This document shows positions 17,242 through 24,906 of a DNA stretch of 32,133 nucleotides, piece by piece. Source of the DNA: Pseudomonas lundensis (lineage in GTDB: Bacteria > Pseudomonadota > Gammaproteobacteria > Pseudomonadales > Pseudomonadaceae); NCBI RefSeq assembly GCF_001042985.1, contig NZ_JYKY01000039.1, positions 1 through 32,133 on the forward strand, given 5' to 3'. Numbering within the stretch: the stretch's first letter is position 1; every line of letters begins with the position of its first letter. Position numbers and translations under genes: made by a program. Under the pieces are notes generated by a model. The model made no database searches. It saw only the letters and a list, made by a program, of their open reading frames with translations, and was not told the origin of the DNA.

Positions 17242-18408
17242 ATGCCCTATTCCTTGACTGCTGCACCGCCGCTTCATCAACGTTTATTGTCCATCGACGC
17301 GCTGCGGGGGCTGGTGATTCTGTTCATGTTGCTGGACCACGTGCGGGAAACGTTTTTCCTGCACCGGCAGGTGACAGATCCGATGTCGATTGACAGCACA
17401 GAGCCTGCCCTCTTTGTCAGTCGCACCCTCGCCCACCTCTGCGCCCCGGTGTTTGTATTGCTGACCGGGCTGTCCGCGTACCTGTACGGCGAGAAATATC
17501 AGGGCAAGGCCGCTGTGTCGTCGTTCCTGTTCACGCGCGGCCTGTTTCTGGTGGTGCTGGAATTGACGCTGGTCAACCTCGCCTGGACCTTCCAGTTCCC
17601 GCCGAGCGTGATTTACCTGCAAGTGATCTGGGCCATTGGCCTGAGCATGCTTGCGCTCGCGGCGCTGGTCTGGCTGCCTCGCGCTGCGCTGTTGATCCTC
17701 GGGGCGGCTATTGTGGCCGGGCACAACCTGCTGGACGGCCTTCACTTCGCCCCGGATGCGTTCCTGCACGTGCCGTGGGCGATCCTGCATGATCGCGGCT
17801 GGATTGAGTTTTCTGACAGCCTGCGCCTGCGCACCTCGTATCCCGTGTTGCCGTGGATCGGTGTGATTGCGCTGGGTTACGGCATAGGGCCGTGGTTTGG
17901 GCGTGGCGTCTCGCCCCGCGTGCGTCAACGCAATTTGTGCTACGCGGGCGTCGGGGCATTGCTGGGGTTTGTGGCCTTGCGCGTATTCAATGGCTACGGC
18001 GAAGCCCCCTGGACACCGCACGAACAGGTGCAGCAGACGCTGATGAGCTTTTTCAATATCACCAAATACCCGCCTTCGTTGTTGTTCCTGATGCTGACGC
18101 TGGGGGTCGGACTGTTGCTGTTACTGGCCTTCGAACGTGCGCAACAACGGCGCTGGATCAGCGCGCTGGCAGTATTTGGCGCTGCGCCGATGTTCGTGTA
18201 TCTGCTGCACCTTTATGTGCTGAAACTGCTGTACCTGATGGGCGTTGCCCTGTTCGGGCTTAACCACGGCGCCTATTTTGGGTTCGATCACATCAGCGCC
18301 GTCTGGGTGACCGCTATCGTGCTGGCCGTCGCGCTGTACAGACCCGTGCGCTGGTTTGCCGCGCTCAAAGGCCGTCGCCGGGACATCCGCTGGCTCAAGT
18401 ATTTCTGA
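17242..18408 (+). CDS. Membrane protein of the DUF1624 / HGSNAT acyltransferase-like type
   Basis: The 388-residue protein has about ten hydrophobic segments. Its N-terminus carries LLSIDALRGLVILFMLLDHV, the signature of the family that includes the catalytic domain of heparan-alpha-glucosaminide N-acetyltransferase and bacterial DUF1624 proteins, with Asp-Arg near 19-22 and Asp-His at 32-33. Such proteins are thought to acylate sugars across the membrane, but the substrate of this one cannot be read from the sequence. The ATG at 17242 is preferred; GTG (17230) and TTG (17224) lie upstream in frame, and none has a strong ribosome binding site. An inverted repeat GTTAT-AAG-ATAAC lies at 17169-17181 in the upstream region. 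Context gives no pathway. Confidence 0.75.
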   Translation: MPYSLTAAPPLHQRLLSIDALRGLVILFMLLDHVRETFFLHRQVTDPMSIDSTEPALFVSRTLAHLCAPVFVLLTGLSAYLYGEKYQGKAAVSSFLFTRGLFLVVLELTLVNLAWTFQFPPSVIYLQVIWAIGLSMLALAALVWLPRAALLILGAAIVAGHNLLDGLHFAPDAFLHVPWAILHDRGWIEFSDSLRLRTSYPVLPWIGVIALGYGIGPWFGRGVSPRVRQRNLCYAGVGALLGFVALRVFNGYGEAPWTPHEQVQQTLMSFFNITKYPPSLLFLMLTLGVGLLLLLAFERAQQRRWISALAVFGAAPMFVYLLHLYVLKLLYLMGVALFGLNHGAYFGFDHISAVWVTAIVLAVALYRPVRWFAALKGRRRDIRWLKYF

Positions 18409-18494
18409 GCCCGCGTTAATGGCCGCGCGCCCCGTTTGATGGCGGGCAGAGTTTGCGCGTGGATACCCCCTTGAACCGTTGATGGATAAATGAC

Positions 18495-19886
18495 ATGCGA
18501 TGGTGTACGAATGAGCGCCGCACTTCACCAGCAGTCCACCCCCTGAGCACACTGCGTAGCTGCTCGGCCTGGCTGATGGCACTGGTCAGCCCGATGGCGG
18601 TGGCCGACTCCGCACAGTCGCAGGCTCATGGATGGATCGAAGACAGTACCTGGAGCGTGCTTAACCGTACGGTCTATGACAGTCGTGAGTATCGGCATGG
18701 CGCGCGTAACAGCGGTGCGCGCAATGCCTACAAGCCAAAGAACGAGCGAAACGGGGCTGCCGAGGAATGGGCCTATGGGCTGATGGGCTCGCTGCAATCG
18801 GGCTTCACCCAAGGGCTGATCGGTGTCGGTATCGATGCCCATGCTTACCTCGGAGTGAAGCTGGACAGTGGCGGCGGACGTGCAGGTAAAGCCCGCTTAC
18901 TGGGCCTGGACAATGACGGTTATCCGAAAAACGATTTCAGTCGCGCAGGGGCCGCTTTGAAGCTGCGCCTGTCCAACACGGTGCTGTCATACGGCGAACA
19001 GCGGGTCAAAACCCCGGTGTTCAGCTCATCCGACAGTCGCTTGCTGCCGGAAACGGCCACCGGTGCGTTTGTCACCAGCCATGAGTTTGAAGGCCTGCGC
19101 ATGGTTGGCGGGCACTTCACCGAAAGCACCGACCGCAATGCCAGCAGCCACGATCAGGGCTTCGTGGTCAATTACGCCAATGCGATCAAGGGCACGACCT
19201 TCGACCTGGCGGGCGTGGTCTATAGCCCTGGCAAGCAATTGAGCGCCAGCCTGTATACCTCGCGGTATGAGGACACCTGGAATCAGCAGTATCTGGGGGC
19301 GATGTTTAGCCAGCCGATCGATGAAACTCGCTCGCTGGCGTTCAACTTCAACCTCTATCGCACCACCGATGAAGGCAAGGCCCTGTCCGGCAGCATCAAC
19401 AACACCACCTGGAGCGTGTTGTCCACCTACGCGCAGGGGCCACACAGCTTCAGCCTCGGGTATCAAAAGGTGCATGGCGACACGCCGTTTGACTACGTGA
19501 CACGCGGGGCGATCTTCATCACCAATGCCGTGCAACTGTCAGACTTCAATGCGCCAAACGAACAGTCCTGGCAACTGCGCTATGACCTGGACCTGTCGCC
19601 CTGGCACTTGCCGGGCCTGATGTTCAGCGCCGCATATGTACGGGGCAGTGACATTGATGGCACCCACGTCGATCCGCGAGGCGGTTATGCCTATCTGGGG
19701 TATGGCAAAGGCGGGAAACACTGGGAGCGGGATCTTGAGGCGCGTTATGTGGTGCAGAGCGGCGTCGCCAAAGGCGCAGTGCTGTCACTGCGCCACAACG
19801 TACACCGTGGTAATACCGCTCAAGCCGAACTGGATACCGATCAACTGCGCCTGGCGGTCGAATACCCGCTCAGCGGGCGGTTTTAA
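18495..19886 (+). CDS. OprD-family outer-membrane porin
   Basis: The 463-residue protein starts with a long signal peptide (about 1-37, cleavage after AVA) and ends LAVEYPLSGRF, with the terminal Phe needed for outer-membrane barrel assembly. The mature N-terminus WIEDSTWSVLNRTVYDSREY and the segment EEWAYGLMGSLQSGFTQGLIGVGID are typical of OprD/OpdK porins, which in Pseudomonas take up basic amino acids or small carboxylates. Alternating aromatic and polar residues continue through the sequence (FNFNLYRTTDEG, YDLDLSPWHLPGLMFSAAYV). The substrate class cannot be fixed by eye. The gene is monocistronic and ends at a bidirectional hairpin. Confidence 0.9.
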   Translation: MRWCTNERRTSPAVHPLSTLRSCSAWLMALVSPMAVADSAQSQAHGWIEDSTWSVLNRTVYDSREYRHGARNSGARNAYKPKNERNGAAEEWAYGLMGSLQSGFTQGLIGVGIDAHAYLGVKLDSGGGRAGKARLLGLDNDGYPKNDFSRAGAALKLRLSNTVLSYGEQRVKTPVFSSSDSRLLPETATGAFVTSHEFEGLRMVGGHFTESTDRNASSHDQGFVVNYANAIKGTTFDLAGVVYSPGKQLSASLYTSRYEDTWNQQYLGAMFSQPIDETRSLAFNFNLYRTTDEGKALSGSINNTTWSVLSTYAQGPHSFSLGYQKVHGDTPFDYVTRGAIFITNAVQLSDFNAPNEQSWQLRYDLDLSPWHLPGLMFSAAYVRGSDIDGTHVDPRGGYAYLGYGKGGKHWERDLEARYVVQSGVAKGAVLSLRHNVHRGNTAQAELDTDQLRLAVEYPLSGRF

Positions 19887-19915
19887 CGCCCTCCAGCGCT
19901 GGCTGTCCCCTCAGG

Positions 19916-19947
19916 CCCTGACCGTACGATAAAACGTCCGGTCAGGG
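19916..19947. terminator. Bidirectional hairpin between the porin and pcuC genes
   Basis: A 9-bp stem (19916-19924 with 19939-19947) is extended by an inner ACG/CGT stem across a T-C mismatch, with an A-rich loop. It lies in the 67-base gap between two convergent genes. There is no long T-tract. Confidence 0.6.
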
Positions 19948-19953
19948 TGTCGT

Positions 19954-20448
19954 TCAGTGCATGGCGCCATGGTCGTGCATGGCGTCATTGCCGTGCTTGT
20001 CCTTGTGGTGCATCGGCATGCCGTTCAAAGACCGGGCTGTGGCCTGCACATCAAGGGTTTCTTTTGTGCCCGTGGCGTCTTCAACCGTCAAGGTGAGTGG
20101 CACGGTATCGCCTTCTTTTATCTGGCCGTTCAGGTCAATCAGCATGACGTGATAGCCCTCGGGCTGGAGCGCCACGGTCTTGCCCGCTGGCAAGGTAACG
20201 GCTTGCACTGGGCCCATGCTCATCACGTCGTTTTCCATCTTCATCTGGTGGATCTGCACGTTTTTGGCCACCGGTGACGTGACGCTCAGCAGCTTGCTGT
20301 CGGTGGTCGAGGTGATGCGCATGAAGGCACCGCTGGAGGGCTGTCCCGGTACGGTGGCGCGAACCCACGCGTCATCCACGGTGGTTTGGGCCGAGACATG
20401 CAGGCTCATGCCCAGCAACGACAACATCAGGTATTTGACGGGTTTCAT
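19954..20448 (-). CDS. pcuC: Periplasmic copper chaperone PCu(A)C
   Basis: The 164-residue protein has a signal peptide (cleavage after about residue 20) and the full copper motif H-X10-M-X21-H-X-M at His67, Met78, His100 and Met102. This family carries Cu(I) in the periplasm and helps build the Cu(A) centre of cytochrome c oxidase, often with a Sco protein. The C-terminal tail (144-164) adds several His and Met residues (MPMHHKDKHGNDAMHDHG), a second possible copper site seen in some homologues. The gene follows the Sco gene by 26 bases on the same strand, so the two are likely one operon. Confidence 0.93.
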   Translation of the reverse strand: MKPVKYLMLSLLGMSLHVSAQTTVDDAWVRATVPGQPSSGAFMRITSTTDSKLLSVTSPVAKNVQIHQMKMENDVMSMGPVQAVTLPAGKTVALQPEGYHVMLIDLNGQIKEGDTVPLTLTVEDATGTKETLDVQATARSLNGMPMHHKDKHGNDAMHDHGAMH

Positions 20449-20474
20449 AGTGTGGCTCTCAAAGAGGCGTTAAA

Positions 20475-21080
20475 TCAGCAGACGGACATCACGGTGAGCA
20501 AATCTTCGGTGCACTGCTTGGCCGACAACGAAGGTGAAAGCCCCAGGCGCAGCACGCCCCGTGAGTCAAAGACAAAACTGGTGGCGGTGTGCGACAGCGT
20601 ATACGTGGAGCCGTTCGGGATCTTCTCGTAGAACACCTTGAACTCTTTGGCCGTGGCCGCTGTTTCTTCCAGCGTGCCGGACAACGCCATGAACGTCGGG
20701 TCGAAGGCCTTGACGTAGGCATCGAGCATTGCCGGCGTATCGCGCTCGGGGTCCAGGGTGATGAACACCACCTGCAGCCGGTCCCCGTCCGGGCCCATCA
20801 TCTTCTTGATTTGCGCCGCCCGCGCCAGCGCCGTGGGGCATACCGCCGGGCACTGGGTGAAGCCGAAGAAAATCATCGGCATCATGCCGCGAAAGCTGCC
20901 CAGCATGACGTCATTGCCTTGAGCGTCGTGGAGCTTGAACTTACGGCCCAGAATCTCGTTGCTCAAATCTTTACCGTACTTGTACGACAGGCCACTGCCG
21001 GGGTCGCATCCGGCAAGCACGCCCAGACTGAGCAAGCCCAGGCCCTGAACGACACGGCGGCGAGTCAGTAAATCATTCAT
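20475..21080 (-). CDS. Sco1/SenC/PrrC-family copper lipoprotein
   Basis: The 201-residue protein starts at the ATG at 21080, which has AAGGA about eight bases upstream; an earlier in-frame start would add seven residues. The N-terminus MNDLLTRRRVVQGLGLLSLG leads to a lipobox LAGC with Cys25 as the lipidated residue. The thioredoxin-like domain has FGFTQCPAVCPT with the copper-binding pair Cys77 and Cys81, and the third ligand His164 in TLSHTATSFVFD. VVFITLDPERDTP is the usual Sco block. It delivers copper or reduces the Cu(A) cysteines of cytochrome oxidase. Unusually it ends in Cys, with Cys190 and Cys201 near the C-terminus. It leads the two-gene unit with pcuC. Confidence 0.92.
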   Translation of the reverse strand: MNDLLTRRRVVQGLGLLSLGVLAGCDPGSGLSYKYGKDLSNEILGRKFKLHDAQGNDVMLGSFRGMMPMIFFGFTQCPAVCPTALARAAQIKKMMGPDGDRLQVVFITLDPERDTPAMLDAYVKAFDPTFMALSGTLEETAATAKEFKVFYEKIPNGSTYTLSHTATSFVFDSRGVLRLGLSPSLSAKQCTEDLLTVMSVC

Positions 21081-21289
21081 GTGAAGGTTCCTTTGGCGCA
21101 CGACAGATCACCGATTCAAACCACGAACCGGTGACATTCGGCGTTTTGGCGTTACAACAGAGGATCGTTAACGGTGTGACGCATTTCATGGGGGCAGAAT
21201 TTACCACTCTCAGCGCGTTGGAGCACGTTACGTTGGTCATTTAAACGGCGGCGACCTGCATCGAATCGATCTGAAACCCGCCTGCCTCT

Positions 21290-22621
21290 CTAAGGTGTGT
21301 GCCAGGCAATCGGCGCAACGTGCAGAAACTGCTTGAGTTCGTCCAGCACCCTTTGCGCGCTGAAATCACTGTTGCCGCCAGGCTTCACTTTTAAGGCCGG
21401 CATGATCCACTGCACGCCGTCATAACGCCATTGCGCCGTCCCCTGCTCTTGCGCCTGTAAAGCATGCTGGAAAATTGCCAGATCACACCTGCCGCGCATC
21501 TTGCAACTGACACGTTCAACCCAGCTTTCATACCGCTGACGGATTTCGATGAATGGCCCGTCGATGATCGCCAGCACACCGCACCGGGTACGGTTGTGGA
21601 AGGGAATAGCAGACAGGCCGTGATAAGGCGTTTCGCGATCAGCCCTGGATGCCGGACGAGGCGGTAGCGTGAACACGGCCAAATCAATGTTTGGATACTC
21701 CTCCAGCACACCCCGAGGGTCGTTCATTAACGCTTCGGTGCGCTCCAGTAATTGCCACTGCCCTTGATATGCCTGTGCGTAGCGCTCAGTGTTTTCTATG
21801 ACATCCTTGACCAAGGGCAGTAAGGTGCCAAACGTGCTTAGCAGTTGCCGGCTTTCGTTGACCCCGGCATAGGTATGGGTGCGTTCAGCCAGATGATTAA
21901 GGCTAAACGCGACCTGCAGTGCGTGCCGGGATGTCCCGCGTGCGTAATCGCCCAGCCGTGCGACTTCAATCAGCAGCGGCGCGTGTCGCTGAGCATGCTC
22001 CGGCGCAAGGAATGCGTAAATGGAGGCCAGACCGTCCAGGTCAAAGTGATCACTGGTCACAATCCTGGCATCTGGAAAGTCTCGGGCCTGCGCCATATAG
22101 CGCAAAGCACTTTGCGTCGACAAATTGGCCTTGTACGCCTGCGGCGTGCGGTTAGCGGGCCAGTGCGACAAGGTCAGCAGCGTCTGGGGCGTGTGGGTCG
22201 AATCCAGCGAAATATTGGCAATGTCGTGCGCCATATTCAGCGGTAAATAGGCAAATCGGCTTGCCCCATCGATCCGTATGGCCTGCCCCAGCAGATCGTC
22301 AGTGCAGTGAGCCGCAGGCTGCAGATCAGGCAATTTAAGTTTGACCCGGCCATAGTCCACCGGGATTTGAGCGATCTCGCCATGGCCACCGAGGGTGTAG
22401 ACCAGTCGGCACAGGTTCTCGCGCCGCAGATCATGCCCCTTTCCATTGCGCGGCGCACTGGCGGGGCCTGCAATGGCCGTTGCCAAATCAATGAAATGAT
22501 TTTCGAATAACCCTATGGCCCGCCCGCCCAGCATCCGAATGTCCAGCGCACGGCTTGCAAGCAAGACATCTTCATCCGCTACCACGCCATGAACGGCGTT
22601 TGCATCTGCAGGTGTGTTCAT
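21290..22621 (-). CDS. Uncharacterised protein with a DHH-like motif
   Basis: The 443-residue soluble protein is not firmly recognised; it may belong to the family I recall as DUF6687. Conserved-looking acidic and histidine clusters are SLDSTHTPQ and LSHWPANRTP (138-160), TSDHFDLDGLASIYAFLAP (189-207) and EVARLGDYARGT (219-230). The H-x-D-x-D-G-x-x-S pattern is reminiscent of motif I of DHH phosphoesterases, so a metal-dependent hydrolase is possible but unproven. No signal peptide or membrane segment is visible. Its start lies five bases after the stop of the MFS exporter gene, with GGAG inside the end of that gene, so the two are almost certainly co-transcribed. Confidence 0.7.
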   Translation of the reverse strand: MNTPADANAVHGVVADEDVLLASRALDIRMLGGRAIGLFENHFIDLATAIAGPASAPRNGKGHDLRRENLCRLVYTLGGHGEIAQIPVDYGRVKLKLPDLQPAAHCTDDLLGQAIRIDGASRFAYLPLNMAHDIANISLDSTHTPQTLLTLSHWPANRTPQAYKANLSTQSALRYMAQARDFPDARIVTSDHFDLDGLASIYAFLAPEHAQRHAPLLIEVARLGDYARGTSRHALQVAFSLNHLAERTHTYAGVNESRQLLSTFGTLLPLVKDVIENTERYAQAYQGQWQLLERTEALMNDPRGVLEEYPNIDLAVFTLPPRPASRADRETPYHGLSAIPFHNRTRCGVLAIIDGPFIEIRQRYESWVERVSCKMRGRCDLAIFQHALQAQEQGTAQWRYDGVQWIMPALKVKPGGNSDFSAQRVLDELKQFLHVAPIAWHTP

Positions 22622-22626
22622 CAGGG

Positions 22627-24087
22627 CTACTCCGGTTTTTCTGCGGTCAGGGGTTCGTCAGCCATCAGGGGGGCGGATGTTCCATTGGGCACCGCCTCGC
22701 GGCGCAAGACCTGACGCACGGTGATAAATAGCAAGGCCGACAGCGCAGCAAAGACCCCAAACAACCACGTTGCCGCACTTGAAGCTCCGGCAACTCCACC
22801 CGGCGAGGTAAAGCCCGCCAGGTTAGCGATCATCCCCGCCAGCGCCGCCCCCACGGCCGTTGCGATTAACTGCACGGTCGTGATGGAAGCGCCGGCAATG
22901 TCTTTTTCCGCATCGGGTACGTTGGCAAGAATCCGGGTGAGCAGATGTGGCCAGGCCAGGCCGATGCCGGTGCCCACCAGCACCATGGCCACTGAGACGC
23001 CGCCAAGACTCACCAGCGACGCCGATGTCTGGGGGACAAATAAGCCAGCCAGGCCCAGCCCTGTGACCACCAACAGCGGAGCCACGAGCATGGCGCGATT
23101 GGCAGCCTCACGCGACAGTCCGCAGCTGTAAAGCGAACCCAAGGTCCAGCCTGCGGCCATCAATGCGGCCACATACCCGGCCACCAGAGGTGTTTGAAGG
23201 TGCAGTACCTGCAAGAAATACGGCACAAACACTTCACTGGTCATGCCCATGACCATCAGGCTCATCGACAGGTAAATCGGGAGCAGCAAGCCTCCCGTCC
23301 GCACGCTGTTTCGGGGCAACATCCGATGCCTGTCGCTGCCTTCGACCCGCCATACCGCATACAGAAGTAGCATGCCTGCCAGCAGGCCCACTGCGTTAAA
23401 GAGCGGCGAAGGCTTGATGCTGCCCACCGAGATGGCCAACACCACCCCGGTTAAAAGCACCAGTTGCACCACCGGCACAGGCGCCTTGGCCGTGGGCTCA
23501 GTGGTTTTGCGCGGGAGTATCAGGCTGGCCAATAACACAAACGATAGCGTCACCGGGATCAGCACCCAGAAGGCAGCGCGCCAGGCATCGTATTCAGCGA
23601 ATACCCCGCCAACGGCCGGTCCGATCAAGGTGGCGGCCCCCCACATTCCTGAAATAAGCGCCATTGCCCGAGGCCACAGGGCTTGGTCGAACACCAGGCG
23701 GATCATCGAATAAGGCAATGCAAACAATAAGCCTCCGCCCAGCCCTTGTACGGTACGCCCGAGAATCAATACGCCCATGTCAGGCGCCAGGCTGCACAGG
23801 CCGCAACCCAAGGCAAACACCAGCCCCGCGACGGCATACGCCACTCTCGGCCCCAACCCGGTCAGGCAGCGGGCTGACAACACCGAGCCAATGATCGATG
23901 CCACCACAAACAACGTGGTATTCCAGGCGTAGTAATCCAGTCCACCGATGTCCTTCACCACAGACGGCAAAATCGTAGTCACCAGATAGACGTTAATGGC
24001 GTGGAGTGCCACGCCCCCAGCCAACGCCAATGACCTCAATCCGTTCTTGCCCAGTAATAAAGCTGCCCATCCTGTTGCAGTCGTCAT
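22627..24087 (-). CDS. MFS exporter (DHA-type drug/metabolite efflux)
   Basis: The 486-residue protein has twelve to fourteen hydrophobic segments across its length. Visible MFS landmarks are VYLVTTILPSVVKDIGG at the first helix, LILGRTVQGLGGGLLFALPY in helix 4, and WGAATLIGPAVGGVFAEYDAWR, which fits the antiporter motif C followed by the typical WR. This points to a proton-coupled exporter of the EmrB/QacA-like kind. The substrate is unknown. It is first in a minus-strand unit with the DHH-motif protein and divergent from a SufR-like regulator with a dyad in between, so that regulator probably controls it. Confidence 0.85.
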   Translation of the reverse strand: MTTATGWAALLLGKNGLRSLALAGGVALHAINVYLVTTILPSVVKDIGGLDYYAWNTTLFVVASIIGSVLSARCLTGLGPRVAYAVAGLVFALGCGLCSLAPDMGVLILGRTVQGLGGGLLFALPYSMIRLVFDQALWPRAMALISGMWGAATLIGPAVGGVFAEYDAWRAAFWVLIPVTLSFVLLASLILPRKTTEPTAKAPVPVVQLVLLTGVVLAISVGSIKPSPLFNAVGLLAGMLLLYAVWRVEGSDRHRMLPRNSVRTGGLLLPIYLSMSLMVMGMTSEVFVPYFLQVLHLQTPLVAGYVAALMAAGWTLGSLYSCGLSREAANRAMLVAPLLVVTGLGLAGLFVPQTSASLVSLGGVSVAMVLVGTGIGLAWPHLLTRILANVPDAEKDIAGASITTVQLIATAVGAALAGMIANLAGFTSPGGVAGASSAATWLFGVFAALSALLFITVRQVLRREAVPNGTSAPLMADEPLTAEKPE

Positions 24088-24122
24088 TGCCTTGCCCTGA
24101 GTGGTGACATGACATCGATCCT

Positions 24123-24148
24123 ATTACAAAAGGAAATACTTTGATAAT
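24123..24148. promoter_or_regulatory. Imperfect dyad in the divergent promoter region
   Basis: The arms ATTACAAAAG (24123-24132) and CTTTGATAAT (24139-24148) are inverted repeats matching at 8 of 10 positions around a GAAATA centre. The site lies between the divergent exporter operon and the SufR-like gene in a locally AT-rich stretch, where an operator for a dimeric winged-helix regulator would be expected. The regulator assignment is inference. Confidence 0.4.
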
Positions 24149-24216
24149 TATTTTTCCAGGTTATGGGTATGATCCCCTCCTGTCTGGCCACCCCCCTTAC
24201 GAGATGTCTGTTCTGT

Positions 24217-24894
24217 ATGTGCGCAACCCCGACTGATCCTGCCAACACCGCACGCAATAACGGCGCTACGGCTGAGCGGCTCCTGTATTTGCTTAAAACC
24301 CACGGCCCCTTAAAAACCGCGGACTTGGGGCCGATGCTGGACATTACCCTTGAAGCCACGCGTCAGCAGATCCAGAAACTGGTCGACTCAGGGTTGATAG
24401 AAGGTCATGTGATGCCTTCGGCGGGTGCAGGCCGTCCTTCGCGCAAATGGGCGCTCACCGCTACCGCTCAGGCACGGTTTCCCGATACGCACTCGCAATT
24501 GACGCTGCAACTGATCGATTCCATCAAGCTGATCTACGGCAGTGAGGGCATCGATAAAATCGTGAGCTCGATCGAGCACGCCAATACCTGCGAGTACGTC
24601 AACGCGTGTGCGAAAGTCACCACCCTTGAAGACAAGGTCAAGGTGCTGGTGGGCATTCGCGATGCGGCGGGCTATATGGCCAGCCTGCAAGCCGAGGGGG
24701 AAAACTGGTTGCTTATCGAAAGTCACTGCCCCATTTGCGTCGCCGCGCAGGCATGCCAGGGTTTCTGCCGGTCAGAACTGCAGGTGTTTCAAACGGCCTT
24801 AGGCGATTCGGCCACTATTGAACGCATTGAGCATTTGATTAGTGGGGATCGCCGTTGTGTGTATCGGGTGAGTCCGCGCAGGCCTCACCCGTAA
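24217..24894 (+). CDS. SufR-like winged-helix regulator with cysteine cluster
   Basis: The 225-residue protein has an N-terminal winged helix (about 18-85: ERLLYLLKTHGPLKTADLG, then ATRQQIQKLVDSGLIEG and GRPSRKWALT). The C-terminal domain carries SHCPICVAAQACQGFCRSEL with Cys171, Cys174, Cys180 and Cys184, and a late Cys213 in DRRCVYRV. The spacing Cys171-X12-Cys184 plus a distal Cys resembles SufR-type regulators, which hold an iron-sulfur cluster and sense redox or iron state. The ATG at 24217 is preferred because the domain starts soon after it; in-frame ATGs at 24163 and 24169 would add a Cys-containing leader of 16-18 residues and overlap the AT-rich promoter stretch. It probably controls the divergent exporter and DHH-motif genes. 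Confidence 0.8.
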   Translation: MCATPTDPANTARNNGATAERLLYLLKTHGPLKTADLGPMLDITLEATRQQIQKLVDSGLIEGHVMPSAGAGRPSRKWALTATAQARFPDTHSQLTLQLIDSIKLIYGSEGIDKIVSSIEHANTCEYVNACAKVTTLEDKVKVLVGIRDAAGYMASLQAEGENWLLIESHCPICVAAQACQGFCRSELQVFQTALGDSATIERIEHLISGDRRCVYRVSPRRPHP

Positions 24895-24906
24895 ACCGAT
24901 CGCTGT

